Shown: positions 11,166 through 22,581 of the stretch, piece after piece
How the letters are laid out: every line of letters begins with the position of its first letter
How positions within the stretch are numbered: position 1 is the stretch's first letter
Origin: Apodemus sylvaticus
Taxonomy: Eukaryota > Chordata > Mammalia > Rodentia > Muridae
NCBI RefSeq assembly: GCF_947179515.1
Contig: NC_067472.1
Coordinates: 83,206,291 to 83,270,290 of the forward strand
Direction of reading: 5' to 3'
Length of the DNA: 64,000 bases
Notes under the pieces: model-generated
What the model saw: only the letters and a program-made list of their open reading frames with translations
Database searches by the model: none
Told to the model about the DNA's origin: nothing
Program-made: the position numbers and the translations under genes

Positions 11166-11869
11166 AAATACAGCTGCTGGATAGGAAGTGGTAGACTGAA
11201 AAGTGCTGTGGGGTGGGAATGTGAGTGAAATCGTGGTGCTGGGGTCTCAGCTTTGATTAACAGAGAATGGGGTTCTCTCAACAGCAGGGAAAGGATGTGG
11301 GAAAACTCAGAAAGATGGTGACTTCCATTTTGGGATATCATGGTTTTGAGAGGTCTAGCTGAGAACCAGGGGGAAGCCAGGAGTTGTGGCACTTAGGGGA
11401 GAGACCTTGAAAAAAGTCTTTCAAAATGTCACACTGAGGTGGATAATAACAATAATGCCACAGCCACTTCCCACGCAGCTGGCTTTGCTCACAGTGCCTT
11501 TTAAATTCATATGATAACCCTTCAAGGCAAGGATTTCACTCCCATCTGCCAATGATTAAACATCCCTGGACACTGTCTCAGAACAAGCAGAGAAACCAGG
11601 AGAGAGCACCTCAGATGTTCTAAGGACTGAGAGGATCCACAGGCAGATGCACTGTCCTATTGGAAATACCTCTAAAAAGTCAGGAAAGTTTGCTGAAAAG
11701 GAATCACTGAATTTGGCCTTTAAGTGTGCGCAAAAGGGACACCTTGGACTGCCACTGAGCTCCTGTCACCAGGAAAGTGAAGTCTCCACAGAGCCTTAGC
11801 AAAAGGGATAGGATGGGCACTCTCAGGAAGTCACAGCCGAACAGAAGAGAGCTCCGGGTTCTGTGCCCT

Positions 11870-12030
11870 GCAAGCGGGATCAGAACCTTGGCATCTTACT
11901 GCTTACTGGCTGTGCAACTCTGAGGGCATTTCCTCTTGTATAACACAGGGACAACTGTAGGTCTTTCCATGTGGGGTTGTGATGATAACAACATGAAGTG
12001 ACGTGTGTGACGAGGGCCTAGAATTGTTCC
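11870..12030 (+). repeat. MIR remnant
   Basis: MIR order is visible: 'cttactgcttactggctgtgcaactctgagggcatttcctc', then 'ggggttgtgatgataacaacatgaagtg'. Confidence 0.65.
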
Positions 12031-12167
12031 TTGTTTCCTTTGTGAAGTATCACCCACAGCACATGCTTCTGACAGGGGTTAGTTTTGAGATACTCAAGTT
12101 TTAAATCCTAAAGACACAGACTTGAGTTTTTAAAACTCTTGTTAAGCTTACAGACATATTTGTGAGG

Positions 12168-12460
12168 CTGGAAAGATGACTCAGTTGGTAAAGAGCTTGT
12201 CGCTCAAGCATGAGGGTCTGAGCGCTATACCTAAGCACCTACATAAAAATCCAGGCACAGCGGAACATGCCTGTCATCTCAGCTCTAGGAACTTGCTAGC
12301 CATACTGCTTCAAAAAATAGAATGGAAAGCGGTTCAGGAAGACAGCCTGCTAGATCAATCTTTGGTCTCTATAGGCACATGTATACATGTGCATATGTGT
12401 ACGAGCACACCACACACACACACACACACACACACACCACAAATGCATATCAACTTTAAT
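12168..12460 (+). repeat. RSINE1/B4-type SINE with CA tail
   Basis: Starts 'ggctggaaagatgactcagttggtaaagagcttg', followed by 'aatccaggcacagcggaacatgcctgtcatctcagc'. It ends in a (CA)n tail at about 12411-12437. Confidence 0.75.
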
Positions 12461-13054
12461 AGAAGAATAATATCACCATTGTGAAAGTATATCTTGTATT
12501 CACTCTGCTATGGGAAATTTAAAGGCACAAACTTAATACAGATAAGAGTACTCCAGTGAAAAGGCAAATTTCACGTGATTCGAAGACACGGATGTAAGAA
12601 AGTTGCAGAAATAAGCTTAAATAAAGGTACTTAGGATTTGAGAGTGGAAAAGGCATTTCAAAAGCATCAAAAACAAGAAGCAGCAAAGAAAATTCTGTCT
12701 AATGATGTTAAAAAGTGAAAAATGTATGTGTAGTTTAAAAAAGAAAAAGAAAAAAACCCAAATAAGCCTAAAGGATAATAGCAAATTAATTAAAATTTAT
12801 TTGTGATGCCTGCTACAGAAAAGGGCTCTTTAACTTGTAAATATGAATTATAAGTTAAGTGATTATGTGCTAGGAAGGAAAAGATAGCCCAGAGGAAAAT
12901 TATATAAAGGCAATAAATTAATATTTTCTTTTTCTCATTTTAGGTTCAGAGAATTGAACTTAGGGTTTCAGATACACAAGAGGATCACTCTCCCACTGAT
13001 CTATATTTATAGCTCAAGAAATTTATTTTTGTAAAAACTAACATTTGTTTTAAA

Positions 13055-13240
13055 TCACGTGTATGTGTGGTAGGTATGTGTAGTTAAGTGTAGGTGCCTA
13101 GGGAGGCCAGAAGAGGGAGTCAGATCTCCTGGGGCTGGAGACACAGGTTAACAGATATTCACACTGGGAACAGAACTTGGGTCTTCTACAAGAGCAACAT
13201 AGTGCTCATAACCACTAAACTAGCTTTCTAGCTACCATAA
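13055..13240 (-). repeat. B3-type SINE
   Basis: Reverse complement of B3: 'aggtgcctagggaggccagaagagggagtcagatctcctgggg', later 'gaacttgggtcttctacaagagcaacatagtgctcataaccactaaac'. Confidence 0.75.
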
Positions 13241-13289
13241 GAAACCTACTTTTAAAGAATCAAAATACACAAAAGATGCTCAAATGTCA

Positions 13290-13870
13290 TTCATCATTAA
13301 GGAAATGGCCTATGAGCATGTGCTTAGTGAAGCGAGTAAGGAGCAGTGTCGGTTGGATGCCTCAGACGAACAAAAAAGCATTGAAGGCAGAGGTAGTGTA
13401 TGTGCAAATGTCCTGAGGCAGGGGTGTCCTTGCCACCATCCTCAGCGAGGACAGAGTGGGAACAGAGTGACCAAGGAGTAGGAGGGACAGGAGAGATCAC
13501 AGAGAGGGACAGGAGCCAGAGCATGATCCTCGTAGCCATATAAGGTAAGTGGATTTCCATCCCAGCTTGATAAACACTTAAGTCAGATGACCAGTGTTGT
13601 CAACAAAGGCTGCATGTGACAGGGGTGACACTTGAAACAGCCCAGATAGGAGACTGATGCAACAGCTGGCTGAGAAAGGACGGGGGCTGTCGGGAAGATG
13701 CGTTTGGACTTGGCTATAACTCATTTGCATTTATGGTTGACAGGATCTGAAGAAGGAGAGAAAGAGGAGCTGGTGGCTTTGAGACTCTGACTTGAGCTGC
13801 TCAGTGAGTGAGGACCACTAAGGTCCGGACACATTTGCAGGGAATGGGATCGGGTCCTTGTTTTTCCTCA
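13290..13870 (+). repeat. Ancient mammalian interspersed repeat, family not assigned
   Basis: Text such as 'gcaaatgtcctgaggcaggggtg', 'gaggacagagtgggaacagagtgacc' and 'cagatgaccagtgttgtc' resembles a widely spread old mammalian repeat. I cannot assign a family name. Confidence 0.4.
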
Positions 13871-15119
13871 TGGTAAGTTGGAGATTACAGTGTCGATGCG
13901 AAGGAGGATGGTGGGGGTGCAGTGTGGAGTCCAAGTGTTTGGGGCTAGATTGACACCAGGTACTGAATGAGAACAACTATGGTGTCCAGAGGGGGAGAAA
14001 GAGAAGGCAGGGTTGCGTGCAAATGGACCAAGTTGAGAAGGCTCACTGGTGGATGATGGTGTGTCATAAGGGATTTCTGCTGCTGCTTTCCTTTGGCTTG
14101 GATGTGAAGACCCAAAGGAGCCAACACCGGAAGCCTATTAGCGGAGACACCTAGAGTCTTCAGGAGCTGTTTTTCTTAAAAACCATCCACTTCTCATCCC
14201 CACTAGGAGGAAGGCTGCTGATTTGCAGGGCTCCCCAGAGGCTGTGAAAGGAGCTGAGAAACAGCTTCTAGCAATTCTGTACCCCTTCACCCCCACCCCT
14301 TCCTAGAACAATGAAATCTTTAAGTGAGATAGCACAGAGGAGATGCTGGAAGCAGGGGTTAAGCAAGGGGGCAAAGCCGCTGCGGAGCGTGATCTCCCTG
14401 CTAATAAGCAGCTTACGGGCTGGCAGATTACAGCCTCCCTGTTAAGTGTTTCTATGTTTTTCAAATGGAGCTGTCACTGTCCATTAGTTTCAGGGGCGCT
14501 CCCTAAATGGAGACGTCAGCCCTTGGGAGGCAGAGCCTGGGATCTGTTCTACGCCTGCCAGTGTCCTTGGAGAGAATGGGCAGCTCCGTGGCTGAGATCT
14601 AATTATCAATGTAGTCTGGACCACACCTGCCTCCCTGACTGTCCTAGGTAGACGCTCTAGGCCCCACTTAGCTACTGGCAGTGAATTCAATCTCGCTGTC
14701 TTCAGGGTACACCACAGGGGCCGCTGGCACAGGGACAGGGGATGAAGCCAACTAGTGTATTTAAACCACGGGCACCTATTCCAGGGGCAGAGAGAGCAGC
14801 GGTGCCTGATGGAACCATGCTCACTCGTGGATCTATAAGCCTAGCTAGAAAAGCTGATCTCTGAGCCGTGCCTATCGCCTTCTGGCTTCTGTTTCCTTAG
14901 GTTGCCAACAGCTCTGAGGGCGGCTCCTGAGTGTGGGGCTGGAGTGCTGCACAGCAGGAGAGCCTGCGCTGCTCATGCAAAGAGGCCTGGGCTCCACCAC
15001 ACAAGGAAAACAAATGGTTACAGTATCTGCTCAGTGGTGCCCATCATAAGGATCATTCAAAATGCCAAGACACAATAGAACCCAGGGCCTTATCCCCAGG
15101 GGTCACCTGCACAGACCCC

Positions 15120-15131
15120 TGGGGGGGGGGG
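15120..15131. repeat. G homopolymer run
   Basis: An uninterrupted run of G within 'cccctggggggggggggtcgcc'. Its length is likely to vary and to be error-prone in assemblies. Confidence 0.9.
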
Positions 15132-15424
15132 GTCGCCTGGAATGGTAGATGATAACACCAAGCTTTCTATAACTGCCTTTGTCATTTAACTTATAAATTA
15201 GACATACTGAAAGATTAATGAGTAATGATAAAACAGATACATTATAGCAATATGTTTGCATTGAAAGTTTTTCCCCCCTGATATTTGAATGGATTGGATA
15301 CAGTTGTCAACATGTAACAAAAGGAAACCGTGGACCCCGACAACAGTCTAGGCCTTTTTTTCTTGCTTTATTTAAAATGCCTCCCAGTGCCCAAATCCCA
15401 CAGCCCTTTTGTTTTTCTGTTTTG

Positions 15425-15568
15425 TTTTTGAAATAGGATCTTACTGTGTAGCCCTGTTTGGCCCGGAACTCACTCTGTAGACCAGGCCAGCCTTGAACTC
15501 ACAGAGATCTGCCTGCCGCTGCCTTCTAAGTGCTGGGATTAAAGGTGTGCAACCACCATACCTGGCCT
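15425..15568 (-). repeat. B1 SINE
   Basis: Reverse complement of B1: 'gtagccctgtttggcccggaactcactctgtagaccaggccagccttgaactcacagagatctgcctgcc' then 'gtgctgggattaaaggtgtgcaaccacc'. Confidence 0.93.
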
Positions 15569-15901
15569 CAAAGTCCACACTCTTCAGAATGGCTTTCAGT
15601 AAGGACTTTCCCGTCTTCTGGTCCATTGCCCATGTGCTGTTACCCTCCAGCCTGTACGTACTGCAGCCAAACTGTGTTATCTCCATTCCTAGGATGCTCA
15701 CATGACGATCTCATCTCCACTGTCATCCAGGATGTTTCCTCTACCAAGAACCTGTCCTCCCACCTATCTCACCTCACCCTTCTGATTTTTACACATCCTG
15801 CCTCCTACAGGGAGTCACTTCCTGGAAGGCATATTATGACCACTTCTATGTTCCTACAGTGAGTGCATGTGGACACAAGATGTTAACCCAAGAATTATTA
15901 C

Positions 15902-16040
15902 AGGAAGAAAAAGAAGAAGGAGAAGGAGAAAGAGAAGAAGAGGAAGAGGAAGAGGAGGAGGAGGAAGAAGAGGAGGAGGAGGATGAAGAAGAAGAGGAGG
16001 AGGACGAGGAAGAAGAGGAGGAGGAAGAGGAGGAGGAGAA
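15902..16040. repeat. (GAA/GAG)n polypurine tract
   Basis: About 140 bases of uninterrupted or nearly uninterrupted purine on the plus strand, built from GAA, GAG and a few GAT/GAC triplets. Frames through it read as poly-Glu or, on the other strand, poly-Ser. Those are not genes. Confidence 0.95.
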
Positions 16041-16479
16041 TCTTCTATTAATCAATAGGGAAAACAGTTAAATAAATAAATAATCTATTTGTTGTATCAC
16101 CATGCAAAAATCCTTGAAAATTAAAAGAAGATGTAGAAGAATATCTCACTGCATCATGTTCTATATAATCTCTAAAAGCACACAATGTGCCTTTGTTTTC
16201 TATAGATTGCAGTCTGTGTGACCATCGCAAGCTTGTTTGAAGCAAGGTCTCCTTATTGCCACCTCCTGTGTGCCTCAGACTCCAGACTGACTGCCCTGAG
16301 CATTTCTGGGATTTTCCTGTCTCTAGCCACCTCATCTAGCTTTATAGGAACTCTGGGGCCTTAAATTCTAGCTCTAAGATGTCCTGGAAGTGTCACCCAC
16401 TGAACCACCACCTCTCTAGCCTGAGAAGGAAGGATCGTCCATGTTTGTTTTGTTTTTGTTTTCTTTTTTTGTCTGTCTG

Positions 16480-16615
16480 TCTGTTTTTCAAGACAGGGTT
16501 TCTCTGTGTAGCCCTGGTTGGAACTTGCTCTATAGACCAAGCTAAAACTTAAACTCCCGAGATCCACCTGCCTCTGCCTCCAGAGTGCTGGGACTGAGCA
16601 CAGGTGCTGCCATCA
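16480..16615 (-). repeat. B1 SINE
   Basis: Reverse complement of B1, starting 'caagacagggtttctctgtgtagccctggttggaacttgctctatagacc' and ending near 'catcacctgg'. Preceded by a T-rich tail with GTCT units. Confidence 0.9.
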
Positions 16616-16669
16616 CCTGGATTGTTTTTTGTTTTCTTAATTTTAACTTAAAAATTACATGCTTTGTTT

Positions 16670-16945
16670 TCCTCCAAGTACGTTTAAGTGCTACCTCCTC
16701 AGAGAAGCTGTTCTCTGTCTCCTCCGATTCAGGTAGCTCCTGTATCCTCATCTCTTGATATGTCCCACAGGACATCCTGTTCTGTGTGATCAGCAAAACA
16801 TAGTATCTCAATCTGCTCCACAGGTCACCCGTTTATTCCACTATTCCACTATTCCCTCTATTCCCAGCTAGGATATTAGGTCCACGAAGGCACATTCTCT
16901 TTTTGTTGTTCAACATTCCATTTCCAAGGCCCAGAAAAGGCAACC
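16670..16945 (+). repeat. L2 LINE 3' end
   Basis: 'aagtgctacctcctcagagaagctgttctctg' then 'ggatattaggtccacgaaggcac' follows L2 3'-end order. It carries a small ACTATTCC repeat near 16840. Confidence 0.6.
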
Positions 16946-18436
16946 AGGACTTCTGAACGTACCCTCAATGGTCTGGTCTGTGCTTATGGTGACCCGGGTG
17001 TGGTACAGAGCATCTCCAAGCTGCTGGCCAGGCTAGCTGTCAGGATTTGCCTGACCCCCACCCCACCTTTCCCAACGTTAGGAGTATAGGCCTGAGAGAC
17101 CTTAATATGACCCTAACGGTGAATCTTGTTAACCTGGCTTTTATGTGGATGCTAAGGACTCTAACTCAGGTCCTGAGGTCCTTAGTCTAAACCACTGTGC
17201 CCTTTCCCAGGCTCCAGACTCTAATCTCTCATTAAGTGACTGCTTTGGCTCTGTTCTGGGTGTCTAGGTAAAGAACTGATGGGTGCTTTTTATTCCTTAA
17301 GCATGTTTGGATTCATTATTTTTTAATACGCTTTTAAAAAGAAACTAGGTGAAATGCACAGTAAACATTTTCCACGTTGGAAAAGACTTGTTCTCTCTTG
17401 TATTCCTCAACCATTCACCCTAAGTTCGCATTGCTGCTTGAAATAAACTCTCATCATTCCTATCCTTTCTATTTGTCTGCCTTTAAAGATCCAATTCCCA
17501 CCAATCTGTGAGATAAGCAGGGAAAAGATTATCTCAACTCAACAGGAAAATTGAAAAGTTGACAATGTATGTGTGGTCTCTCGGAGTAAATCAGGAGAGG
17601 CAAGATCCAGAGATTCTTGTAGTACCCCACTATCCCAGAGCATGCGCATAGCATGGCTCTGTAAGCTGAGATGCCCTGAGAACAACCCTAGCTTTCCCAT
17701 TCCCAGGACCTGCACACAAGTGAGGTAAATTCCCAACATTCACTTGCTCTAGATAGATTTACCTCATAAGTGAAGTGACTGGGAGTGGGGAGGATGCTTC
17801 TGACTCTGGATTGAAGACTTCATTTTAAATGATGCTATCATATTATGATCATTAACAAGATTCACTGTTAGGGTCATGCTACTTACTAAGGTTGGCCATC
17901 ACTTCTGTGAAGTTAATTACCAAGCTTAAAAGGAAGCTTTGTACTTGAAAGTTGTACATAAGTTCAGATGAAGATGGTGGTTGGATTTGACTTCATGTAT
18001 AAAATACAAAGACTCGTTTTGTTTTGAAGCTAGGTAGCAAACTGAAATAGTTATTATGCCTTTCAGAATGAAGTAGTTGGGCCCTGCCCTTGACATTCTT
18101 CTGTTGATTAATTCTTTAGAATCTTAATAACTGTTTTTCCAAATCCTAAGAAGATGAAACAAAAAACTTGTTAAGAAAAAAAAAGTGTAATCAAAATGTT
18201 AGAATAGAAGTCGCTGCCACTGTTTTTTTATGTGCATCCAATATTTAGCACTGCAACCAATAGCCCAGGGCTATTGACTCTGTTCTGGATGGTGGGCATG
18301 AGGGATGGGCATGGTGTGCTCTGGCTAGTCTGGGTCTCAGAAGCTCTGCCACAAGTCACCCAATATAGAAAATTCCATTCCAGTCAGTCATGAGCATTGT
18401 AAGAATCTGCCACTTAAAACATGAGCTCCAAGCCCA

Positions 18437-18715
18437 GTGAGGTATGGGGGTCTATAAAGTATGGAAGGATCTATGAGGTATGGTGGGGTCTGTGATATAT
18501 GGGGAAGCTGTGGGGTATAGGGAGTTTTGAGATATGGAGGCTGTGAGGAATGGGGTGTGAAGATGGGGGGAACTGTGAAATATGAAGGCACTGTGCAGTA
18601 GGACAGTACTGTGAAGACTGGGGCCTGTGATGTAATGGGGGGGCTTGATGTATAAGGGAAGTGAGGTATGAGGGTGCTGTGCAGTATGGGGTGCTATGAG
18701 GTATGAGGGTAAGGA
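18437..18715 (+). repeat. Degenerate minisatellite
   Basis: About 280 bases built from a degenerate 20-28 base unit close to 'ctgtgaggtatgggggt'. Many copies of gtgaggtatg, gtgatatatgg, gtggggtatag and gtgcagtatgggg are visible. Confidence 0.85.
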
Positions 18716-19139
18716 CTGTGATGACTGACCAGGAAGAGCTGCAAGACTCCAGCAGGACCTAGGTCTTCAGTTAGAGATTGGTGCAAAAGATGCATGCTCA
18801 GACAGGAAGGATCCATTTCCAGTCTCAGTGAGACACAGCCACTTGGAGAGACATTTCAAGCAGGTAACACAGCACTTCTTGATCTGTTCTGGAAGTGGAT
18901 TTAGGGAGGGGACTACTTTGAGGTTGTCTTCAAGAATATGTGCTTTGTAAATAAACAGCAAATGGGCTTTGTTGTTTCCCTTACCGGGTCATGGGAAGAT
19001 CTTAATTGTCCAAATTCTGCTGTCATTGGGCATGGTTTCTCATAGAGTTGGAGCTCTTACAAGGAGTAGCTAGGGAGGCAGGAAACCTAGTAAATACTGC
19101 TTCATTCAGTCAGGAAGAAGGACTTTACAAGGAGGAGAC

Positions 19140-19350
19140 CTAGGGGTAGATACGTTGCTAATGTGCCTATGCAAGCATTAGGACCTGAGTTCAGATGCTT
19201 GAGCTCATGTAAAAAGCCTGGCACAGTCACACACACTTGTAATTCAGCACTGGAGACAGGCACATTGCTGGGACTCACTGGCCAGCCTGCCTATGTTAAT
19301 AAGGTGAGCTCCAGGCCAGTGAGAGAGCCCCCCAAAATCCAAATAAATAT
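19140..19350 (+). repeat. RSINE1/B4-type SINE
   Basis: 'gcattaggacctgagttcagatgcttgagctcatgtaaaaagcctggcac' then 'actggccagcctgcctatgttaataaggtgagctccaggccagtgagag' matches the B4/RSINE1 order. Confidence 0.75.
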
Positions 19351-19919
19351 AAATAGAGTAGAGAGATTCTGAATTTAGCTTGCAGATAGACAGTTGCCCC
19401 TTCAAATCCATTATGGGTCAGTGCCACATGTCTTTTTTGGCTCCTTAAGGACCTTGGTTCTTGGATGCTGCAGTTCCTTATATAGAATGTCGGCATAACT
19501 TATGTACATACTGTATAAATCTGAAGACTTAGGGTACCTAACATGATGCAAATGCTGTACAAGCAGTTATTATCCTGTTCCATTTGGGGGATGATGTCAT
19601 GGTAGCCTTCTAACATGTTCTACAGAGACAAAATTTAATTTCTTAAAAATAACCATCCATGATTGGTTGGAGCCAAAGATGTAGAACCCAGGGACAGAAA
19701 AGATCCACAGTAGTCATGTATTCGAGAACTTACTAGAAGAATAAATCAGAGTTTGGTGTGCAGATAAGTGTCAGCTCGAGGGCAAAGAGACTGAAGTCAG
19801 GAACAAAAGTGGTCCACATTCAGATGGGATAGAAGTGAGATTCTAAGCTTTTATCTATGTTGGCATCTTAATTGGATAGCTATTAAAAAACCAACCAAAA
19901 TCCAACTATTTTTAAAAAT

Positions 19920-20130
19920 AATTTATCTCTGTTTATGTGCATTGGTGTTTTTCCTGCATGTATGCCTGTGGGAGGTGTCAGATTTTGGAGTTACAGACAG
20001 TTGTGAGCTGCCATGTGGGTGCTGGGATTTGAACCTGCATCCTCTGAAAGAGCAATCAGTGCCCTCAAACACTTAGCCATCTCTCCAGCCCTAAGATTCA
20101 ACAATTGTGTGTGTGTGTGTGTGTGTATGT
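19920..20130 (-). repeat. B2/B3-type SINE with adjoining (TG)n
   Basis: Reverse complement of a tRNA-derived rodent SINE, ending '...cttagccatctctccagccc'. A (TG)n run follows at about 20104-20128. Confidence 0.85.
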
Positions 20131-20334
20131 GTTTGAGTACATATCTGTGTATAGATGAAGATGTATGTTGTTATATGCTATACTTGAATGGGACATGGTG
20201 TATTTTGGGCTTGCACACTTCTTTACAGAGGTGTCCCAGAGGAATTTAGCTGTAATAGGTCACTCTAAGAGAGTGCAGCAAGGCTCCTAGGAAGAGGGAA
20301 TGTGAAATTTCACTGTATAACCTTAAAAAAAATA

Positions 20335-20550
20335 CCCTTTGGTAGTTTCACACACATATATACTAAATCATAGTCACTACATTATCCTCTCTTATCTTGC
20401 CTACACTGAAACCCCATTCATTCCCAACAAATCCATCTCCTCTTCCCATGCCTTTTCTGGATAAATTAGTTCTGTTTGCATAATCATGACTGCATACACT
20501 ACGTCCATTATGAGATGTTGAGGGGCTCAATCTCTTCCATTATGAGATAT
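20335..20550 (-). repeat. Lx-type L1 3' region, diverged
   Basis: Text such as 'tcccaacaaatccatctcctcttcc' resembles the reverse complement of rodent Lx 3' UTRs. The match is from memory and weak. Confidence 0.4.
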
Positions 20551-21384
20551 TGGGTGTGACTGGAAGTTTGATTTTTCCAGATTTCCTTTAAAGGAAGATC
20601 AAAGTATGAAGCAATGAGGTCAAGAAAGACCTCAGGCCTGAGAGAGCAGGCAATTTCCACGTCAATGATGACTCAAAGGGAAAAATGCCAATGGGGTGGT
20701 GGGGGCAGCTTGCACCAGAAAGGAAGGAGCACATTGTCATTAACCAGAGCCAGCAACCTTTCCTAACAGTTTATGCAAAGTTTGGGGAGGCGGTCAGCTT
20801 TAGAGTGAAGAGGGGACCTCATGTTCCAGAGAAGAGGTTTTTAAGACGAAAATGAGCCGGTGTGTTATGAATAAATAAGATGGCCAGGAAAGAGTTGGAA
20901 CAGATAGCTTGTCTACACAGCAGACATCTCCCCTCTTAGCAACAGAGAGACACATCCTTTCTTTCTTATGCTTTGTATAGCTAGGAACAGACCCAGTCTC
21001 TTGGCTAAAGGGGACAGATGATGCAAGTCAAGTCAATTAGCATAGTCCATCCCCCTGATAACGGGGAACAGAAGAGAAGCATATGGCCTAATAACCATCT
21101 ATGAAGAGTAAGTCTAGAGCTACCAGGAATTTTAGGAAAAAGAAGCTCTTTCCTGTGAAAGTCTCTGGACCTTCCAGGAACCAAGCTGTTTGTTGCCATG
21201 TGCCTTGAATGTTAACTTGATCACATCAAGAGATGCCAAGAGATCAGCCAAGCACGCTTCTGAATGTGTTGATTCTTTCCAGAGACAACTAAACCATAAG
21301 GCTCTGACCTAATCAATGCTTTCATCCACCAACAGATCCAAAATTTGAACAGACATTTGGAGGTGATGGAGCTGTGGAAAGTGT

Positions 21385-21690
21385 CTTAGGGTTTCCATTG
21401 CCATGAAGAGACACCACGGCCAAGACAACTCTTATAAAGGACATTTAATTGGGGTTGGCATACTGGTTCTGAGGTTCAGTCCATTATCATCAAGGCCTGA
21501 AGCAGTGGAAGAATCAAGACAGGCATGGTGCTGGAGGAGCAGAGAGGTCTATATCTTGTTCAGAAGGCGAACAGAAGAGTGGTAAAGCCCATGCCCACAG
21601 TGACACATTTCCTCTATCAAGGCCACACCTACTCCAACAAGGCCACACTTCCTAATAGTGTCACTCCCTGAGACAAGCATATATCCAATC
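21385..21690 (-). repeat. MT/ORR1-type MaLR LTR
   Basis: Reverse complement of an MT-like LTR. It begins 'tcttagggtttccattgccatgaagagacacc' and includes 'ttcagtccattatcatcaagg'. It ends with 'ctccaacaaggccacacttcctaatagtgtcactccctgagacaagc'. Confidence 0.85.
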
Positions 21691-21749
21691 ACCTGGACAA
21701 AGTAGGCTTCTGGGAATGTGCCTTTGTCCCACTCCTTTCCTACCTCTTT

Positions 21750-21940
21750 CTGCTTTCTAGCTGCCATGAGATGGGCTGCTCTGCCCTGTCTTGCCCTTCG
21801 GCTGCAACACTATGCCTCAGACAGCCTCATAGATAAGGAAACAGCAAACCATGAACTGGAAGTGTGAGCCAAAATAAGTCTTTCCTCCTGTGAATAGTTT
21901 CTGTTAGGAATCTGTCACAAAAGTCAAGATCTTACTAACC
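21750..21940 (+). repeat. ORR1/MT-type MaLR LTR 3' part
   Basis: 'cttgcccttcggctgcaacactatgcctcagacagcctc' then 'ccatgaactggaagtgtgagccaaaataagtctttcctcctgtg' is the 3' half of a MaLR LTR, in plus orientation. It lies next to the minus-oriented LTR at 21385-21690. Confidence 0.8.
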
Positions 21941-22581
21941 CAAGGACCGCAAAGTCTTCTGAGAAGAACAATTGGTTAGAGGTAGAGGAAACAATCAAAA
22001 GAGATAGGGAAGTTGAGTCTCCTTAGCACTATTTGAGGCAATAGGTCTAGCCACACCTAAATACTGAGTAGTTTACCTTAACAGTCAGCTTGAATCGGGA
22101 TCCTGTCTGCAACCACAGGAAGCCTGGTTAATGTGGAGAGAAACTATAAACAGATGTTTATGGAGAGATGGGTGGGTGGCATTCAGGGCATGAATAGAGA
22201 GAAGTCACACACTGCAGAGATCATGACTGTCAACATTCCTAATCATTGATAAGCTAGGTTAGGTCCACCTACATCTCAACTTTTCCAGTCACTCAGGAGA
22301 TGGTGTTATTACCAGGGAGCAAAGGGTTAAAGCTTGAGTGAAAAGAACTTGAGAAAAAAAAGCTTTAGGGCTTGTCCAAGGGACTTAGGTCTGGAAGGCA
22401 CAGGGCCCAACTGAGGTCACAGAGCCGACATCTGTGGAGGACCAGAGACCTCCTTACTGCCCATCTTCGTTCACCTGCTAAACTGAAAAGCTGATGCTGA
22501 GCTATGGTTCCATTTGACTCTCAGTCCACTTTTTGATGGACTGAAGTAGAAACTAATTTTCTTTAGAAAGTTAGTTATGTC

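Noticed and set aside
12168..12240. tRNA-like sequence
   Set aside because: It is the tRNA-derived head of a B4/RSINE1 SINE, not a tRNA gene. No intact cloverleaf was recognised here or in the other B2/B3/B4 heads.
15846..16071. Poly-Glu and poly-Ser frames
   Set aside because: They are translations of the GAA/GAG tract.
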